Positions 36,101 through 51,100 of a stretch of 64,000 bases of DNA are shown piece by piece. The DNA is from Rhinopomastus cyanomelas. Lineage: Eukaryota; Chordata; Aves; Bucerotiformes; Rhinopomastidae. A program made the translations under genes and the position numbers. The stretch lies in assembly GCA_013400115.1 (NCBI GenBank), contig VXBP01002341.1, positions 152,907-216,906 on the forward strand, written 5' to 3'. Positions within the stretch are counted from its first letter, which is position 1; each line of letters opens with the position of its first letter. The notes below the pieces were generated by a model. That model had not been told where the DNA came from and made no database searches. It was given only the letters and a program-made list of their open reading frames with translations.

Positions 36101-39100
36101 NNNNNNNNNNNNNNNNNNNNNNNNNNNNNNNNNNNNNNNNNNNNNNNNNNNNNNNNNNNNNTATGATTTTGGAAATGAAATTAGGCAAACTAGAGCAATA
36201 TGTCAGATTTTATTTTTTTCATGGCTGTTGTCTGATTTGTAGAAATTTATAGTAAATATTTAATAACTAGAAATAGGTGGACTCTGTCAGGGTCAGATTC
36301 TGTTAATCTGGGCAGTTAATCATGCTTTTAGCATGGGTCTGGTATCCAGATCATAGACAGCTAGTGAACTAGTTTTATTTGGTAGCTGCTTATTTTAAAA
36401 ATCTGAGTGGTACCTTACTCTGTTCTGATGGCCAAGCTGACATTTTCAGTATCAGTGAAAATATGTTTTCTTCAAAAAATGGCTAAATGTTTGTGGAAAA
36501 GAACCAAAACCTCACCACTTCAAAACACTCTGCAGAAAAAGTGAAATTATACTGTCTTTGCGCTTGCCAAATGTGCTAGCTTGAACCCTCCAGAACAGAT
36601 TTTTAGATTCCCCTCCCACCAATACAGTAAGGGAATATAAATGAATTAGAAAACTAAATTTAAAATTGTGAAATTTATTCAAAAGGAAATAAATTTTAAA
36701 GAAAGCAAAACAATAACAACAGAAAAACCTTCACAATAAAGAAAAGGTAAATTTAGGGAGATAGTGTAAGGGAAAAACTGTGTGTACAAAAGGCAATTGG
36801 ATGTAGTTCTGGCCTCCACTCAGTAGGGGGCGCTTGCCATGGGGTGACAGCAACAGATGCTTGCACTCAGCTGCTTCTGTGTCGCTCTGGAAGAGAAGGA
36901 GGGGAGGGAAAATGGCACGGGCCAGTTGTGTGCCCTTCCCTTGCGCGTACTCGGCGATCTGGACTGTGCTGGCACTGTGCTCTGCTAGCACTCACCTGGC
37001 AACCATGCAGCCAAACCCCTGCAGCCCTCCTCCGCCTCACAAAAACAGAGCTGCACTGCAAAATCCCCTCCCAATACACCACCACCAATTGATAAAAGCT
37101 CAAGCCCCACAGAGAGAGTAAAGGGTATCTCACAGGAGAAGGCAGGCGAGCTAAGGACAATCAGAGTGCGGGGCTGCATGTCCTCTCTCCTCTGTGGCTG
37201 GCCCGAGACTGCCTGTAGCCATTCCCCTGCTTCCAGATTGTCCCTCTGGTACTAGAGTCCCCCCTGGTACTCTACCCCATGTTTCTGTTCCGAGGAGAGT
37301 CGTTTTTCTGGGGTCGTAAAACCTAACCCACCACACCAAACAATAAATACACCTGGAAATTCTGTTACAGCTTTATTGTTAAGCGCTGGGCCCAATTTCA
37401 ATAAACATTTTTGTAACTAATTAATTCTGTGGTGCAAGCTACTCTTCAGTGGAGTGTTGCCTTTCCATGAAGAAAAGCATATTGTTTGAATAATACAGAA
37501 GTTTAAATGGTGACACAAGATTTGTCATATGTGGAAGAATTCATTAGAATTTTCAGATCAGAATTGATAGTCAGAGCTCTTAGCCAGAATGTGTTTGGTA
37601 TTTGTTTTTCCTAGATCATTGTCAAGTCTCTTTATATCGGCAGTGTTTCATTTTTACTTTCAACATACTTGCTCAAATATTTATGTTTTGGGGATTTTAT
37701 AATCTGATGTAATTTTAAAGAATTTTTAAAACTACAAGCCCTTGCTACCTTCTTGTTCATTTGTTTCTCCTATTTCCCTGCAAGGCTGCAGTGTTCATTT
37801 ACATAAATTCAATAAACACCTTTACCAATTTTATGATGATGTACCACACTCAGGAGAAAATGCAATATGTTTATATGAAAGGAATCTGTAACAGCAGTGA
37901 TGCAAGATGTTTTATTATTCCCGTTAGTTACAATGATTTCTGTTTCAAAGGCCATTTATCTTCCAGCTTTAAAGCATACCACCAGTGATTGCTTTACGGC
38001 CATATATGGAAATGTCTTGTACATTATCTAGTAAGTTAAGGAAGCTTTTCTGAAATTCTGAAAGCTCTGGATAATTAAATTATTGCCGTAAGGAATATGC
38101 AGTTAATCATGACTGCCTATTTCCACTTTAAAACTCATAGGGGTTTTTTTGGATTTTTTTTTGTCTTCATGATTTGGATTTTTTAGCTAATATTTATAGG
38201 TTGTTTCTTACAGTGAAGAGTCTATTTGGTTCTGGCAAGCAGTCTTTTTGTTCGTGATACTGGCTTATGGAAAGGTTTAGTGATCAAAAACGTGGCTTCA
38301 TGCAGAAGTTGTTTCACTGAAGAGATGGAAAAATATTTCATCTTTTGTGTTCAATTAATATTTCCTTTAAATACTTATTTTAATGGCTTAAATTCTGAGC
38401 AACCTGTAACAAAATATTGTAAGAGCAGAAGTAATGAAGTATATGATATTTAAACTACAATGCCATCACACTAACAGAAGTCAAGAAGATTCAGGTGAAA
38501 AGCAGTATCAAGTCCCTGGCTAATTCACATTGCCATTCTGGCAAACTTCACAGTATCACAGTATTACCAAGGTTGGAAGAGACCTCATAGATCATCAAGT
38601 CCAACCTGTCACCACAGAGCTCAAGGCTAGACCAGGGAAGTTCTTCTGATATTCTTCTGATTCCTGGAAGTTAGGAAAGACAAACTGCTTTGCATTTGTT
38701 AAGCTGCAAACCTGCAACACAAATTAGAAGTATTTGTCAAAAAGCTTTAAGCCAGATGTCATTTTCAAGTAGCATGGCAAACACATACTGCCTTCATTCA
38801 CAAGGCTTTTTATAATTCACAATTTTTCTTCTTTATGGTCTCTGCAAATACTGTATGGGGTTTTTTTTTAGTCCTTGAATAGAGAGGAGGTAAATGATTC
38901 AAAACAAATGAAAAAGTTCTTGGGTACCAAGGGTAATAAAGTCTTCGTAATAAATATTTTAAAATTTATTTATGTGGCTATTCTATGGAAAAATTCTTGT
39001 CTCTGACACCTGGTTTATATAATTTGTAGTTCAGAAGCACTATTGATTTCTCCACTGTGAGATGGAAAAAGGAGTATATGACAAAATGGCCTTCTGAGGA

Positions 39101-42100
39101 GAGAATGCTGCCTTATTTTTCACTGTGGGTTTTTTTCCATGCTTCTGTTAGAGGTGCTTTGCCATCAAACCGGAAATTATGCTTGATGACTTCTACTGCT
39201 GGGTTTTGCTTTGTGCTATGAGTGAACCTAGACCTTATAAAAGGAGAGCAGCAGAGTTATAAGAGTCACTAGAGCAGTAGGTTGGCTTATACTAGTTGGG
39301 TATGTGCCCTCAAGTTCCAAAAGGCACTTGGTTTTAGTTGAAACTACTGAATGAAAAACACAAGTCATTGGAATAGCCCACAAAAGGTGTCTTAAGGTTT
39401 AATTTGGAAAAACCTTGAAGTACTGACCCAAAACTAAATTGTGTCTCAGTGTGCTGTTTCAGGAGCAACATGTTTTTCTGTATTGTGTTACAAATCATAC
39501 TCATTGTCAGCTGTTGCTCAGTTTGAACCTTGTAGGTCAGAGAGAGTGAGCCTTGTCTTGCAAGTAGTCCACCTTCCTGTCCATTTTGTGGCGCTGAACC
39601 TCTCTATTGCTCTAACCTGTCCTAAGGGCCGTATGAACTTCCGTGATGGCTTCTTTTGTCTTGCAGTTGGGCTGATGCCTTATTATTTTAAACATTGTTA
39701 ACTGTTCTATGAATTCTAACTGGGGATGTAAAATTCACCCTGAAGTTGCAAATGCACAAGTACTCTGTGCTTGCAAATGTTCAGTGTGACAAATACCTAT
39801 GCCACCTGAATCTGCATCTCAAAATCAATTGAAGTATTTTGATTCACAGACATCTCAGGCACAAAGAGAGGTGGGGCTCTCCTTTTGAAAACTGCCTGGA
39901 CATCCACTGGAAAAGGACTGTTGTTTCAGACTGAAACTCAAGTCTGTGTGCTGTTTTTAACTATTGTCTGTGACTTTAAGGGAATACGACTTTAATATCA
40001 GATTCCAAAGACTACTTGACTGATGTGTCATTGAATGCTCTTTAGTAACATGAAAATTAATACTGACCCGTATCTGCATAATCTAGTGCTGTGCAAAAAG
40101 AAAGAAAATGTAATTGCCTCACTCTCTTTAAAAGTTCATTCTTCACTATGGCAAATTATGTTTGATAAAAGAGCTAGATAGAGACAACCAATTGGTTATC
40201 CACAGGTCATTACCTTCTTTAGTTTAATTATTGTAGAAGCCTAGGCTCTTCGAGGGACACTCCCCTTGTACCCAGAACATTGATGCTATGGAAGGTTCCT
40301 GCTTCTGTGCAAGTGTCTTCTGATGTGTTGTACTTGACAGGGAGTTAAGGAACGATGGATGTAGGCAGAAGTCAAGTTTAGCTACCACAGCTCTTCTTAC
40401 TGGTGCTTTGTGTCCCTTACAAAAATAACTATATATTAATTGATTTAAATTGGATATGGTATATAATGGGGTTTTTTCCAAGTAGGGTTAGGTATTGTAT
40501 AACAAACTCAGAAAGGCTTGTAGTGCAGGTACACATATAAAAACACTAAGGTTGATAAACTTTATTTTAAAATTCTTATGTCATTGTTTATTAATAATAG
40601 TTATGTCCTTTTATGAATGAAAAAATGTTTCTTCTTTACTAGAAAAGTTAAATCAAAAAAATTTTAAAAATTCTACAAAGGAGATTAGTACCAGCAAGTG
40701 TTAAATTATTTTGGTTATGTTTCCATCTGAAGTATAAATTATTTAGTCTGAATCAAGGCTACCTCTTTCACACCAGTCATTGTTTTAAGCATTAATGCCT
40801 CTGTATTCTGGGGAATGTGAGACAGGGAAGACAATTGAGTCATTTGTTCCCATGCAAGACTTTTTCTTTGTTTACTTATTTCTTTATTTAAAACAGGCAT
40901 ATGAAAAGTACAAGTATGGGAAAAGTGTACTTTGATAATGTTTGTTCTGATACTTTTGTGCTTTAAGACAATAAAAAGAACTTTCTGTGTGATCCCCAAA
41001 GTGCCAAAAAATATAAGACAATATGTGAGGGAAAAAAAACTTTGGCCTGTAAGTGAGGAACCCACCTGGATATGTTCCTGTGCGACTTGGTCTAGGTGAT
41101 CCTGCTCTGGTAGGGGGATTGGACTAGATGATCTTTCCAGGTCCCTTTGAATCCCTAATGCACTGTGATTCTCTAATTAAGCAAATGCCTCTAAGTAGTT
41201 TAAGGAAATGCTGATGTAAAGAAACAAGGAACTTGTTTCTGAAAAGACTGCATTAGGTACTTGTAGCGGTGTGGGTAGGTTTAGGTATTTATATAAGGGA
41301 CAATGTTATGGGGTTTATGGGGTTTTTTTAAATGTGGCTCAGTGTAATTTTGTTTCTGAATAAACAATGGAGGGATCATCAAATCAGTTGGATGTAAAGT
41401 TTGTGACAAGGCCTGTTGCATGTGTATACTAGTGCATGTGCACACACAGGAGTTCAGAATAACACGTGTCTTAAAATTGACTTATGTTCCACTTTTTGTC
41501 CAGAGGCAGCATAACAATAGTCTTGTGTTTGCTAGTATGCAAGAACCAGATTTTGCTTAAAGTTCCCTGTGTAACTATTTCAGTGTGTTTTCTGTTTTGT
41601 TGATTACTGTTAAAAGTAAAGCTTTTCCCTTGCCCCTGCGTTTGTAGTGCGATAATACAATGCTCATGAGAGGCTTATTTTCCTGAATGTTTTTAGATGC
41701 AGTTAGCTATGTGCATATCAAGTGTTACACCAAATTAAGGACACTGGTTTCTCCAACCTCGCAAATGACATTGTTAGAAGCAGGAATCTAGAAGTCACTC
41801 CAGTTGCCAGTTCTCTCTGAACTGACTTCCTACATGGCAGACTGCTATGTGCCCCGCTTTTTCCATTTTTAAAATGCATGTTTTTCCATAAAATTATTTC
41901 ATATTTGATTTTTATAAAGCACTTGACATGTAAACAATATTACATGGGAGATGTAGGTGAAGTCTGATTCATACTTGCGGATTTTGGGGTACCTTTCTGA
42001 AGATAGGTGTCACAGATAGTGTGAAGAGCTGGTATGAAGTAGTATGACTAACATCATTACAATGTGGCTAACAAGCATTTTATTCCTTTAGGACTTTATC

Positions 42101-45100
42101 GAACAATTTAGGAGCTTTTAATAAGAGCCTCTGCTAAGAGCAAAGAGCAGCTGCAAGCAGGGATGCCATTTTAAAGGCCCAGAATGGCTTTCTAGGACTG
42201 ATGCCAACCAGCAAGCATTACCACCTTCTGTGAAAGCCCTAGGAACAGCCTTGCTGTTTCACCAGCCTTTTATTTCTGTGCAAACATTTGGTGGGCTAAT
42301 TTCACTCTCTCTGAATCAGTAATGTGATTATTTAAAAAAAAAGAAATGAAATAGCCAGCTTGAAGTGATTCCAGCTGCATGGCTGTCTTGTCTCAGCATA
42401 TTCTGGTCAGTGAACACAGGAGGGCAGTCTTTCTCAAGGATGTTGCTGACTTTCTCTGGAAACGGTGAATGAAACAAAGAAAACTCAAACCTTTGTCTTC
42501 AGTTTTGGAGTACTTACAGTTTTTATCACTGAGTGCCATTTTATCACTCCAATCAAATAACCTTGCCTTTTTAACTAGATTGTCGTGATCCAGCATTATT
42601 CAGGCAAAGGTATATAATTGAAGGGATTTTGCTGTTAAATGATATTTTATCTCTGTGAACTGGTGAACTTACCTGACAAGAGTGTATCTGTATTAGCATT
42701 CTACCCAATTAATGTTGTGTGAATAGATAAATTGTTGAGAAAAATATGTTCAAGTTGTTTCTTTAAGCTAAAGAAATAATAATCTATTGTTTGGCCTTTT
42801 TCAGTGCTGAAATCATTTTCTTAACTGTATTTTTACTGTGTTGGTGATTAGTCTCTTTGCAATTCCTACTCTTTGCCGTGTTTAGTTCCAACAAGCAGTC
42901 TGTGTAGTTTGTGACACACATTGGGCAATCTAATGTAACTTGGAGCACAACTCATCAAAAGGTATCAAATGAAATTAGAAGTGTATTTTGCAAATCATCT
43001 GATAAGCTTCCTTTGCCCTTTTTGCCTGTCTGTTTCTGCTATTTTATTTATGATTCTGCTTCACGGGACTTGACAAACTTTATTGCAAAAGAAATAACTG
43101 GTTTATTACCTTGCTTTGAAATCAATATAAACATATCACTGAAGGGGGAAAAGTATGGCATGTTTTAGGCCAGAGGTATAGCTCTGACATGTGTCATTAT
43201 TGACTAAGCCAAGCTTTTTTTGTGGAAGAATACTTTGGTTAGTAGTTTTCTTATAAAGACTTTGTAAGTTGGGTGGGTTTTTTTAGCTTAAATTGAAGAA
43301 TTTAAATTGCTTTTTAAGTGGCTATATTTTTTTTCTATTTTTCTGACTGTAGCTTCTTAAAACTGTAAAAGGAAATCCTAAGTGTAATAATTCATTCTGA
43401 AGAAACCCACTTCTAAGTTTTCTAGTACTTCTGGAATGTTCTTTGCTCTTATTTTCAGGAGTTTATTGTGAGATCTTAAAAATGTGTTTAGTCTTTCCAC
43501 TGGAATACAAGGAGGCTTTCATCATATTTAAAAATTGAACAGTGTAACATCTTTGAAGCTGGAGTTGTAATACAGTCATCTAACCAGAAATGCTTTTAAA
43601 GTTGCTCTTGACCACTGTTGGATTGTAATGTCAAAGAATTCAAATACTTATGTTTTTGAGGAGAGAATGCAATGAAATGTTCTGTGTCAGTTTTAAAGCA
43701 ACTTCATTAGCATAATTGCTAAAATCTGATATTTCATGTAAATGTAAATTAGATTTATAAATAATTTCCAAGTACGAGGCAAGTGCTCCTGATTCTTTGG
43801 TATTTGTTTGCAGTTACTTGCTGATGCTTGAGGTTTCTTAAACAGTACCATAAGGAAAACTGCCCAGACTTGTCAGTGTTTGTTGTTTCTACTTGCATGC
43901 CTGTGAACAGCATAGGACTAAGAAGAATCAAGACAATTTCATACCATTGCTGCTTGAAGCAACTCAGCATAGCAGCAGGCACATGCTTTCCAGCTACTTA
44001 GTCGAAAAGATCTAGAAATAGACTAGAAATAGGGCTTGAGGGACAGACAATCTTTGTTTACCACCCCATGTTTGTTTTAGAAATAAGTTATTTTTTGCCT
44101 TTAGACTTCAAATGTATTAGATGCCTATTATTACTCCAATGTACATCAATTGGAATTGAGGATCAGTGTTAAAGGAGACTAACTCCTTTTACTTCTGTAG
44201 GGGACCAGTATTAAAGGAGACTGTCGCTTTTTCCTCCTGTGAGAGTGGAGAATCGACTTACGCAGTCATTGCCTCTGGCTAATGTTAGTCAGACTTTCAA
44301 TAGCTGTCTGTGGTTTAGGTTTCAGATACCAGCTGGCTTATCTCCAAAATTTCCAAATCTTCTGAGCGAGTACTTGGTTAGGTGTGATTTTTCAAGTTTC
44401 TTTGAAATGAAAGAGTAGAGATTTTCCCCTGTATTGCACAGTTACATTCTTTAGTCAGCATCAATGTATTACTTGGAGTCTCTTCCTCTATGATACTGTC
44501 TGTGTGTAAATAAGGGAGAATACCTTTTACAGAAATACCAGTGTTTATTACTTGGCTAATGAACCTCTTATTTCTTACAATTCCAATACTATAAGAGGAG
44601 TGTTAAAATAGTTAGCATCACCCACACACAATGGTAATGGTCTTAAGGTGGAGTTATGGGATGGTTGGCTGAGCTCACATCCGTGATGTTGCATGTGGGA
44701 TTTTTTTTCCCAATGCACTGAGATACACCACTGCTGATTTTGGGGAATTACCTCACCTCTTCATTTGAAGAGCCTGGAAACTGTATCCTTCCTCAACGTG
44801 CTTGTCAAAAGAAATTCATCCAGCATGCCTAACTTGAGGAATTAGCGTTTAAGGCTCAGTTTTCAACAGAAGTGTGAATTACCTCATTTAACAAGTATCT
44901 GTATTTATTCTTGAATCTTTTATCCACCTGTACAGAATGGTGTTAAGCTTGTTTTCCTACTTTTGAATTAAACATGCTGGAGAATTGCCTTTGCCGAAGT
45001 AGTTTGCTGTAGAACTCAAACTTCCAGAAAGCTGTTTCAAAAGAGCATTTCCTTAGCTTAAGGTGGCTGTGGATTTTCTAAAATTCAGAAAGAGAGCCTG

Positions 45101-48100
45101 CATTGTCATTTCTGGAGTAAGCAAAAAATAGTCGCTTTAGGCAGAAATGAGTTTGAGAATATATGCCTTATTACGTGTGCATTCGTGTGTAGCAACTCAG
45201 GTGTGAAATAGACACAGTAAATCAAATGTGTATAGTAATGTGAGCAATTACCAATACAGAGAAGAAGTTTAAGAGCAAAACTTCTGAAGTTTAGCAGTGT
45301 TATGTATGGAGAACACATCTCTGATGCTCCTGTGAATGGTGTACTTGAATCAGATTGGGACATTTTTAAAATAAAGGTGTGCTTGTAATAAACTGGCTGT
45401 TCTGGTCAGATAAAATTTGATTTTTGTCAGATTAATTAAGCCTTTCAGCTTCACTGGAAAGCTAGTTAATTTATGTACTAAAAGGTAGTGGAAAAACATA
45501 GATATATGTCCATAGTATCAAGTCATAGTGTACTTTGGAGTGGATAACTAAATACAAACATAAACAGGATGCTGTCTCATGGGTGTTGTTTTGGCTAGAC
45601 TTCTACAAAGTCTTAGACCTTCAAGGGTGTAAAAACTGATACGAAGCTGCAAAATGAGCTATTTGGAGAATCTTTGGGTTTTGCATCTTAGAGATATATT
45701 TCACATTGTATGCGTCTCTCTTCCTCATGTATTTCATCTTCTGCATCATCTTTTCCTTCCTTTCTTCCTTCCTTGTCTGTTGCCAGGCCTCATACACAGT
45801 GCTGCTTCTTTTATCATTACGGAGGATGCAAACTGCTGTGTGTTTTGTCCAACACACCCTTAAATAAAACAAACCACCCGTCTAAGTGATAGCATTTTCT
45901 CTGAAGGATGCAAAATACCATTTAGGTGATCTTTCTCTGACACAGTGGGATTGGACTAGATGATCTTTCGAGGTCACTTCTAATCCCTAATGATTCTATG
46001 GTTTACAATATTACATATATTAAAATACTTTATTTTAGCTTTTTTCTCTTAATCATTCAAAACATTTTCAATATTGATGCTAATCAGTGCTGAAATACAC
46101 TGTGTGTAACTTAGGGTGGAGAAAAAACTGATGTAGAAATTACAGTTGTCTTAAAACGTCATCCTCTCTGTGCCCCACAGGAGGCAATAAATGAGCGGGG
46201 CACAGAAGCAGTTTTTCTAGGCAGTGTAGCTTTTGCTAGTTAAACATAGTTTGTCACTATTTTTGCATTGTTCTCAACTTCTGAGTAGTCTGTCCTAAAT
46301 CTGTTCTCTCTGTACACAGGTTTTAGCAATAGAAAATGTATAATTCTCCTGAATTTATAAAGTTCTCTATTTTGTTGTAATCTCTTTTCCAAGGCTGTGC
46401 AAAATTGAAACTCCTTTACGTGGTTTTGAATGAGTAAGACACTACCATCTTTAAACAAATACTCTGTGAACAAAACTATCCTGAAGAAAAAAAAAATGTG
46501 GTTTTCTTTGTTTTACACTGAGTTTGTTTCTTATGACATGCACAGCTGTCTGATAAGGATTGTATTTTAAGTTGAATATTAAATGATCTCAGTATTCAGA
46601 GCATTGGAGTTTTGATTATGATGATGATTCCTTGACAGATTAGGGTAGTTGTAGAACTGTCATATAATTTTCTTTACTACAAGTGGAAATAGGAACCAGG
46701 TAACTTATTCTTTAGGCTGTTTTTTTTATTCCCATTTGATGTGAAGACAGAAGGGACTGTTTTTAATATAACAGAAAAATGTGTAGCTATTTCCATTTTG
46801 GGTAAATGTCTCGTATGGATTCATGGTAGTGTCAGTGCAGTGAAAACTTTGAATTATGATTTGTAATGTGTGTTTTTTTTCCATGCAGAAAATGTTTTTC
46901 GTTTAAGTCAATCAGCAATCAGTGTGATGCTTGCTTATTAGCTCAACTCAGGAATTATGTACTGGTTTCAGAGGCAGTGTAGTGTTAAATAAAGCCACTG
47001 TCATTAAGACATCTTGTTTAGCCTCCATTTTTACTTGGATACTTCCTTTGTCCTGAGAAAAGCTATGGTTTTATATTAGAGATGGGGAAATTCTCCTCTG
47101 TGAATGTTTCTTTTATCTGTCACGGCTATTCTAATTACCTTCTGAACAAAGTAATCACCAGGCTGTAGAAGTTAGGCTGGACCTTCCTCAGCTGTCTTTG
47201 AAGTGTTAATGTACCTCTGAAATCTACCCTTTTCCCCCGAAGGTCCCTACCCGAAATCCTGTTAACCTCCTGTTTTCTCTTAGGATTCCTTCTTCCTGCC
47301 TTTCCATCCGTTACTCTACCTCACCTTTTCTTTTTGATTACTTATCTCATGTCAATGAAGTAAGACTATAAGACACTCTTTTGGCTAACCACAACCTAAG
47401 CAAATGCAAAAGCTCTTCTTCTGACTGGCACTGTTTATGCAATATAAACCACTAATCCACGAGGGCAATTTATATGACTGTTTTAAATTCCTGCTGGAGC
47501 ACTTCCTAATCTTAGCCAGGCCTTCTGCGTAAGGGAGACTGGAGCAGGATACACGCTTTCGCACCCGCAGGAGAAGACGTGTTTGTCTTGTTGTGTAACA
47601 GACCTGATGCCTGTAATACACAACATTCTTGCAATAAATACCATCTGTGGTGGTGAAATGCCTCTACTTCTACACTGGAACTACCCACAAAAGCTTTTTA
47701 TTACATTGTGTGTTTCTGTTTTGCTTCCATTGCCTATTGTTACCAAGAGTTCTTCAGGGAGTTCAGAAAAAAGCAGGGAGGGGGTTGCAGTAGGGGCAGT
47801 GGAGTCAGAGTGAGGAAGACCAGTTTGGAATCAATTCTGCAGACAACTCCACTAAACATGAGCATGGTTGCAGAGAATCAAAGGCCTGTGTAACAAACGT
47901 GAAGGTTATAAGAGATCATTAATCAAGACTGAGATAGTTATTTGCTAAATATTTTGCCAAAATATTGGTGTTGTTTCATGCTTCACATTAAATTGCAAAA
48001 GTGTCGTGAGGGTTGTTTGGCCTGTATCAGGGTGTGAGTCATGAAGTTGGCTTTGTCTGGCTAGTAAACTGTGGGGGGGAGTTAAAGCAGAGCTATATTT

Positions 48101-51100
48101 AGGACTATCAACTGATGTCAAACTGTGGAGCACAGCTAAACAACAGTGTTAAAGAGATAGCACAGGATAGTTTAGGCTGAAAGTTTAGGTTGTTTGTAGT
48201 GGTTTATAATTTTGTAAATGATTGGAAATGGTGATACCTACTGGAAATATTCTGCTGCAGGGGCTGCAAGTCAAGTAGTGTTTCAGCTCTAAATATACTT
48301 ATCTGGTAATAGCTATTCTCATTTCACTGTCAAAACTGTATGAACTGAAAATTGCAAGGAACTTGTAGTTTCATCTTACATGTTTCATCACCTGAATTTG
48401 TAAGCATTTGTTATTTATAAAGAATAGCTTCATTGCAGTCTGTAGGTGGGTAAGGGTACTCTTTGAGGGGCTGTTGCTATTGATGCAGAACAGCTGCTGA
48501 CTTCACTTGATCATATTTTGAAATTTTGGCAGTAATGTCTGTAACCAAATTTAGGTATTTCTTTGCACATAATTGATCGAAAGAATCATAGAATCATAAA
48601 ACCATTGGGGATTGGAAGGGACCTCGAAAGATCATCTATTCCAATCCCCCTGACACAGCAGGATCACCTAGAGCAAGTCACGCAGCAATACATTCAGGCA
48701 GGTTGTAAATGTCTCTAGAGGAGACTCCACAACCCACCTGGGCAGCCTGTTCCAGTGCTCTGTCACCCTCACTAGGAAAAAGTTCCTTCTGATCTTTATG
48801 TGGAACCTCCTGTGTTCCAGCTCACACCCATTGTCCCTTGTCCTATCACTAGATGACTTTGAGAAGAGCCTGGCTCCATCCTCCTGACACCCACCCTTCA
48901 CATATTGATAAACATTAATGAGTTCACCCCTCATTCTCCTCCAAGCTAAAGAGATCCAGCTCCCAGCCTCTCCTCATAAGTAAGGTGTTCCCCTTCCTTC
49001 ATCATCCTCATTTCCCTACGCTGGACTCCCTCCAGCAGCTCCACATCCTTCTTAAACTGAGGGGCCTTAGGCTGGACACAATACTCCAGATGTGGTCTCA
49101 CCAGGGCAGAGTAGAGGGGGAGAAGAACCTCTTTTGATCTGCTAACCACCCCCTTCTGATCCACCCCAGGATGCTGTTGGCCCTCTTGGCCACAAGAGCA
49201 CATGTTCATCCTGCTGTCCATCAGGACCCCCAAGTCCCTTCTACACTGCTCTCCAATAGGTCAGTCCCCAGCCTGTATTGGTAGCTGGGCTTGTTCCTGC
49301 CCAGATGCAAGACTCTACACTTGCCCTTGTTATAGTTCATTTTCTCTCAGCCCAGCTCTCCAGCCTGTCCAGGTCTTGCTGAACAGCAGCACAGTCTGCA
49401 GGGGTGTCAGCTACACCACCCACCTTTGTGTCATCAGCAGACTTGCTGACAGTGCACCCTAATCCCTCATCCAAGTCATCAATGAATAGCTTGAACAGGA
49501 CTAGTCCTAGAAGTATGGTTCTTGTCTAACCTTACTTTCTAATATCTCTAGTACGGTGTGCTACGTTTTTGGACAAAATTCAGGCCAGTAGGTGTAAATA
49601 TGAGAGACTCCATTTTCCATGGTTGCTCCTATGTCATAACTGACACGGACTATATCTAGTTGGCTTTGTGACATTTTGCATTTAATAACCTTCCTTCGTA
49701 CAAGAATGTTTTAGCAGATAATTTGCCTGATTTGGTAATGAGTGTTTTATATTAACATCTTTGTTTCTGGTGCAGTCTGTGTGAAGATTGCAATAGGAAA
49801 ACTGCAATTAATTGAAGCAGAGATTCAGTCAAAGCTTTTAAGGGAATGGAGATTATTTCTGCCATTCTAACACATTTGAAGCGGGCAGGTTTTTCAGAAG
49901 CACTTGGTGTTGCTTTAAGCACACTGTTATTGACCTGAATGTAGGCAGACCTAAGTCAAGACAGTGTGCTGGTAGGGAAATACTAAAAACAAACACAGAA
50001 GGTATGTATTTTACATTCACTTAAGTGTATAAGTCAGTTTATTTATCTGTTACTGTCATTTTAATCCTAATTGACTGCAGTATTGTCATTGCCAACTTTT
50101 GTAGAAGTCCGTTTCAATGACTAATTTGATTTCTGAAACATAATATTGAGCAACAAATACTCATCCAAACGTGGTGTTTTCCAAGTGTCCTATGTTAAGG
50201 TTTGAACAACTCATCCTTTATGCAATATTGAACTATTGGGTCAACTGTTTTGAGTTGCATGACTGTGAACCCATTAATCTAAATGCAAACCTGCTGGTAG
50301 TTTTTTTTTTGCATCAGTTAGTTTAATTACGTGTCAGCAGACATTAAAACTGATTCCACTCTCTTGAGTCTGCTGGAGCTCTTGAGGACGAGGATGTTGA
50401 AAGCACACATGTAGGCTGTCTTCAGAATTCACCGTGATTCATGGATGAGAATTGCTGTGTGCTAAGCTTTCAAAGCAGCACCTAAAACGTTTGAATTCCG
50501 ATGATTACATTTGTGAGAGCTTTTTCACAGTAGACTAATGGTTTTGTAATGTTCAAGAAGCAAGTTCTTTGAGCAGTGGTACTAACAAAGCCTGGATTCA
50601 TGTGTGCTGGTGTCCTTAAAATCCTCAGCTTCCCGCTAAACTATGCCTATCCTGCAGTTGTGGGTGTTGGCCAGCCAGGATGTGCAATGCTGGTTGACAG
50701 GCAGCTGCTTCCAAGTGGGATATATAATGATTGTGTTTTACTTGCCCTTTTTTCTGTAAGCTCACCCATTTTGGTCTCCCTTCAGTACTTAGCTATTGAT
50801 TTTACATAACTTGTGGAAATTTAATTGTATCTGAACTCTCTGCTCTCTCTCATTGGTAAACTTAGTGGAAGCTGACAGCAAGTTGTTGAGGGGAGACTGT
50901 GATTACAGCAGTTGCATTTACTTTGAAAAAGAGACTAGAAACACTCAACTATGACAGATTCTGCTGTGTTCATATCCCATAAGGAAGTATGACATAGTTT
51001 GTTTGAGGAGCTGCTTCTCAACCAAAAGAAGTCATTTCAGTAATCAGGTAGTTTTAGCAGAAAATGCTTTTAATTTTTTTTATTACAAAAATTTGCATCT

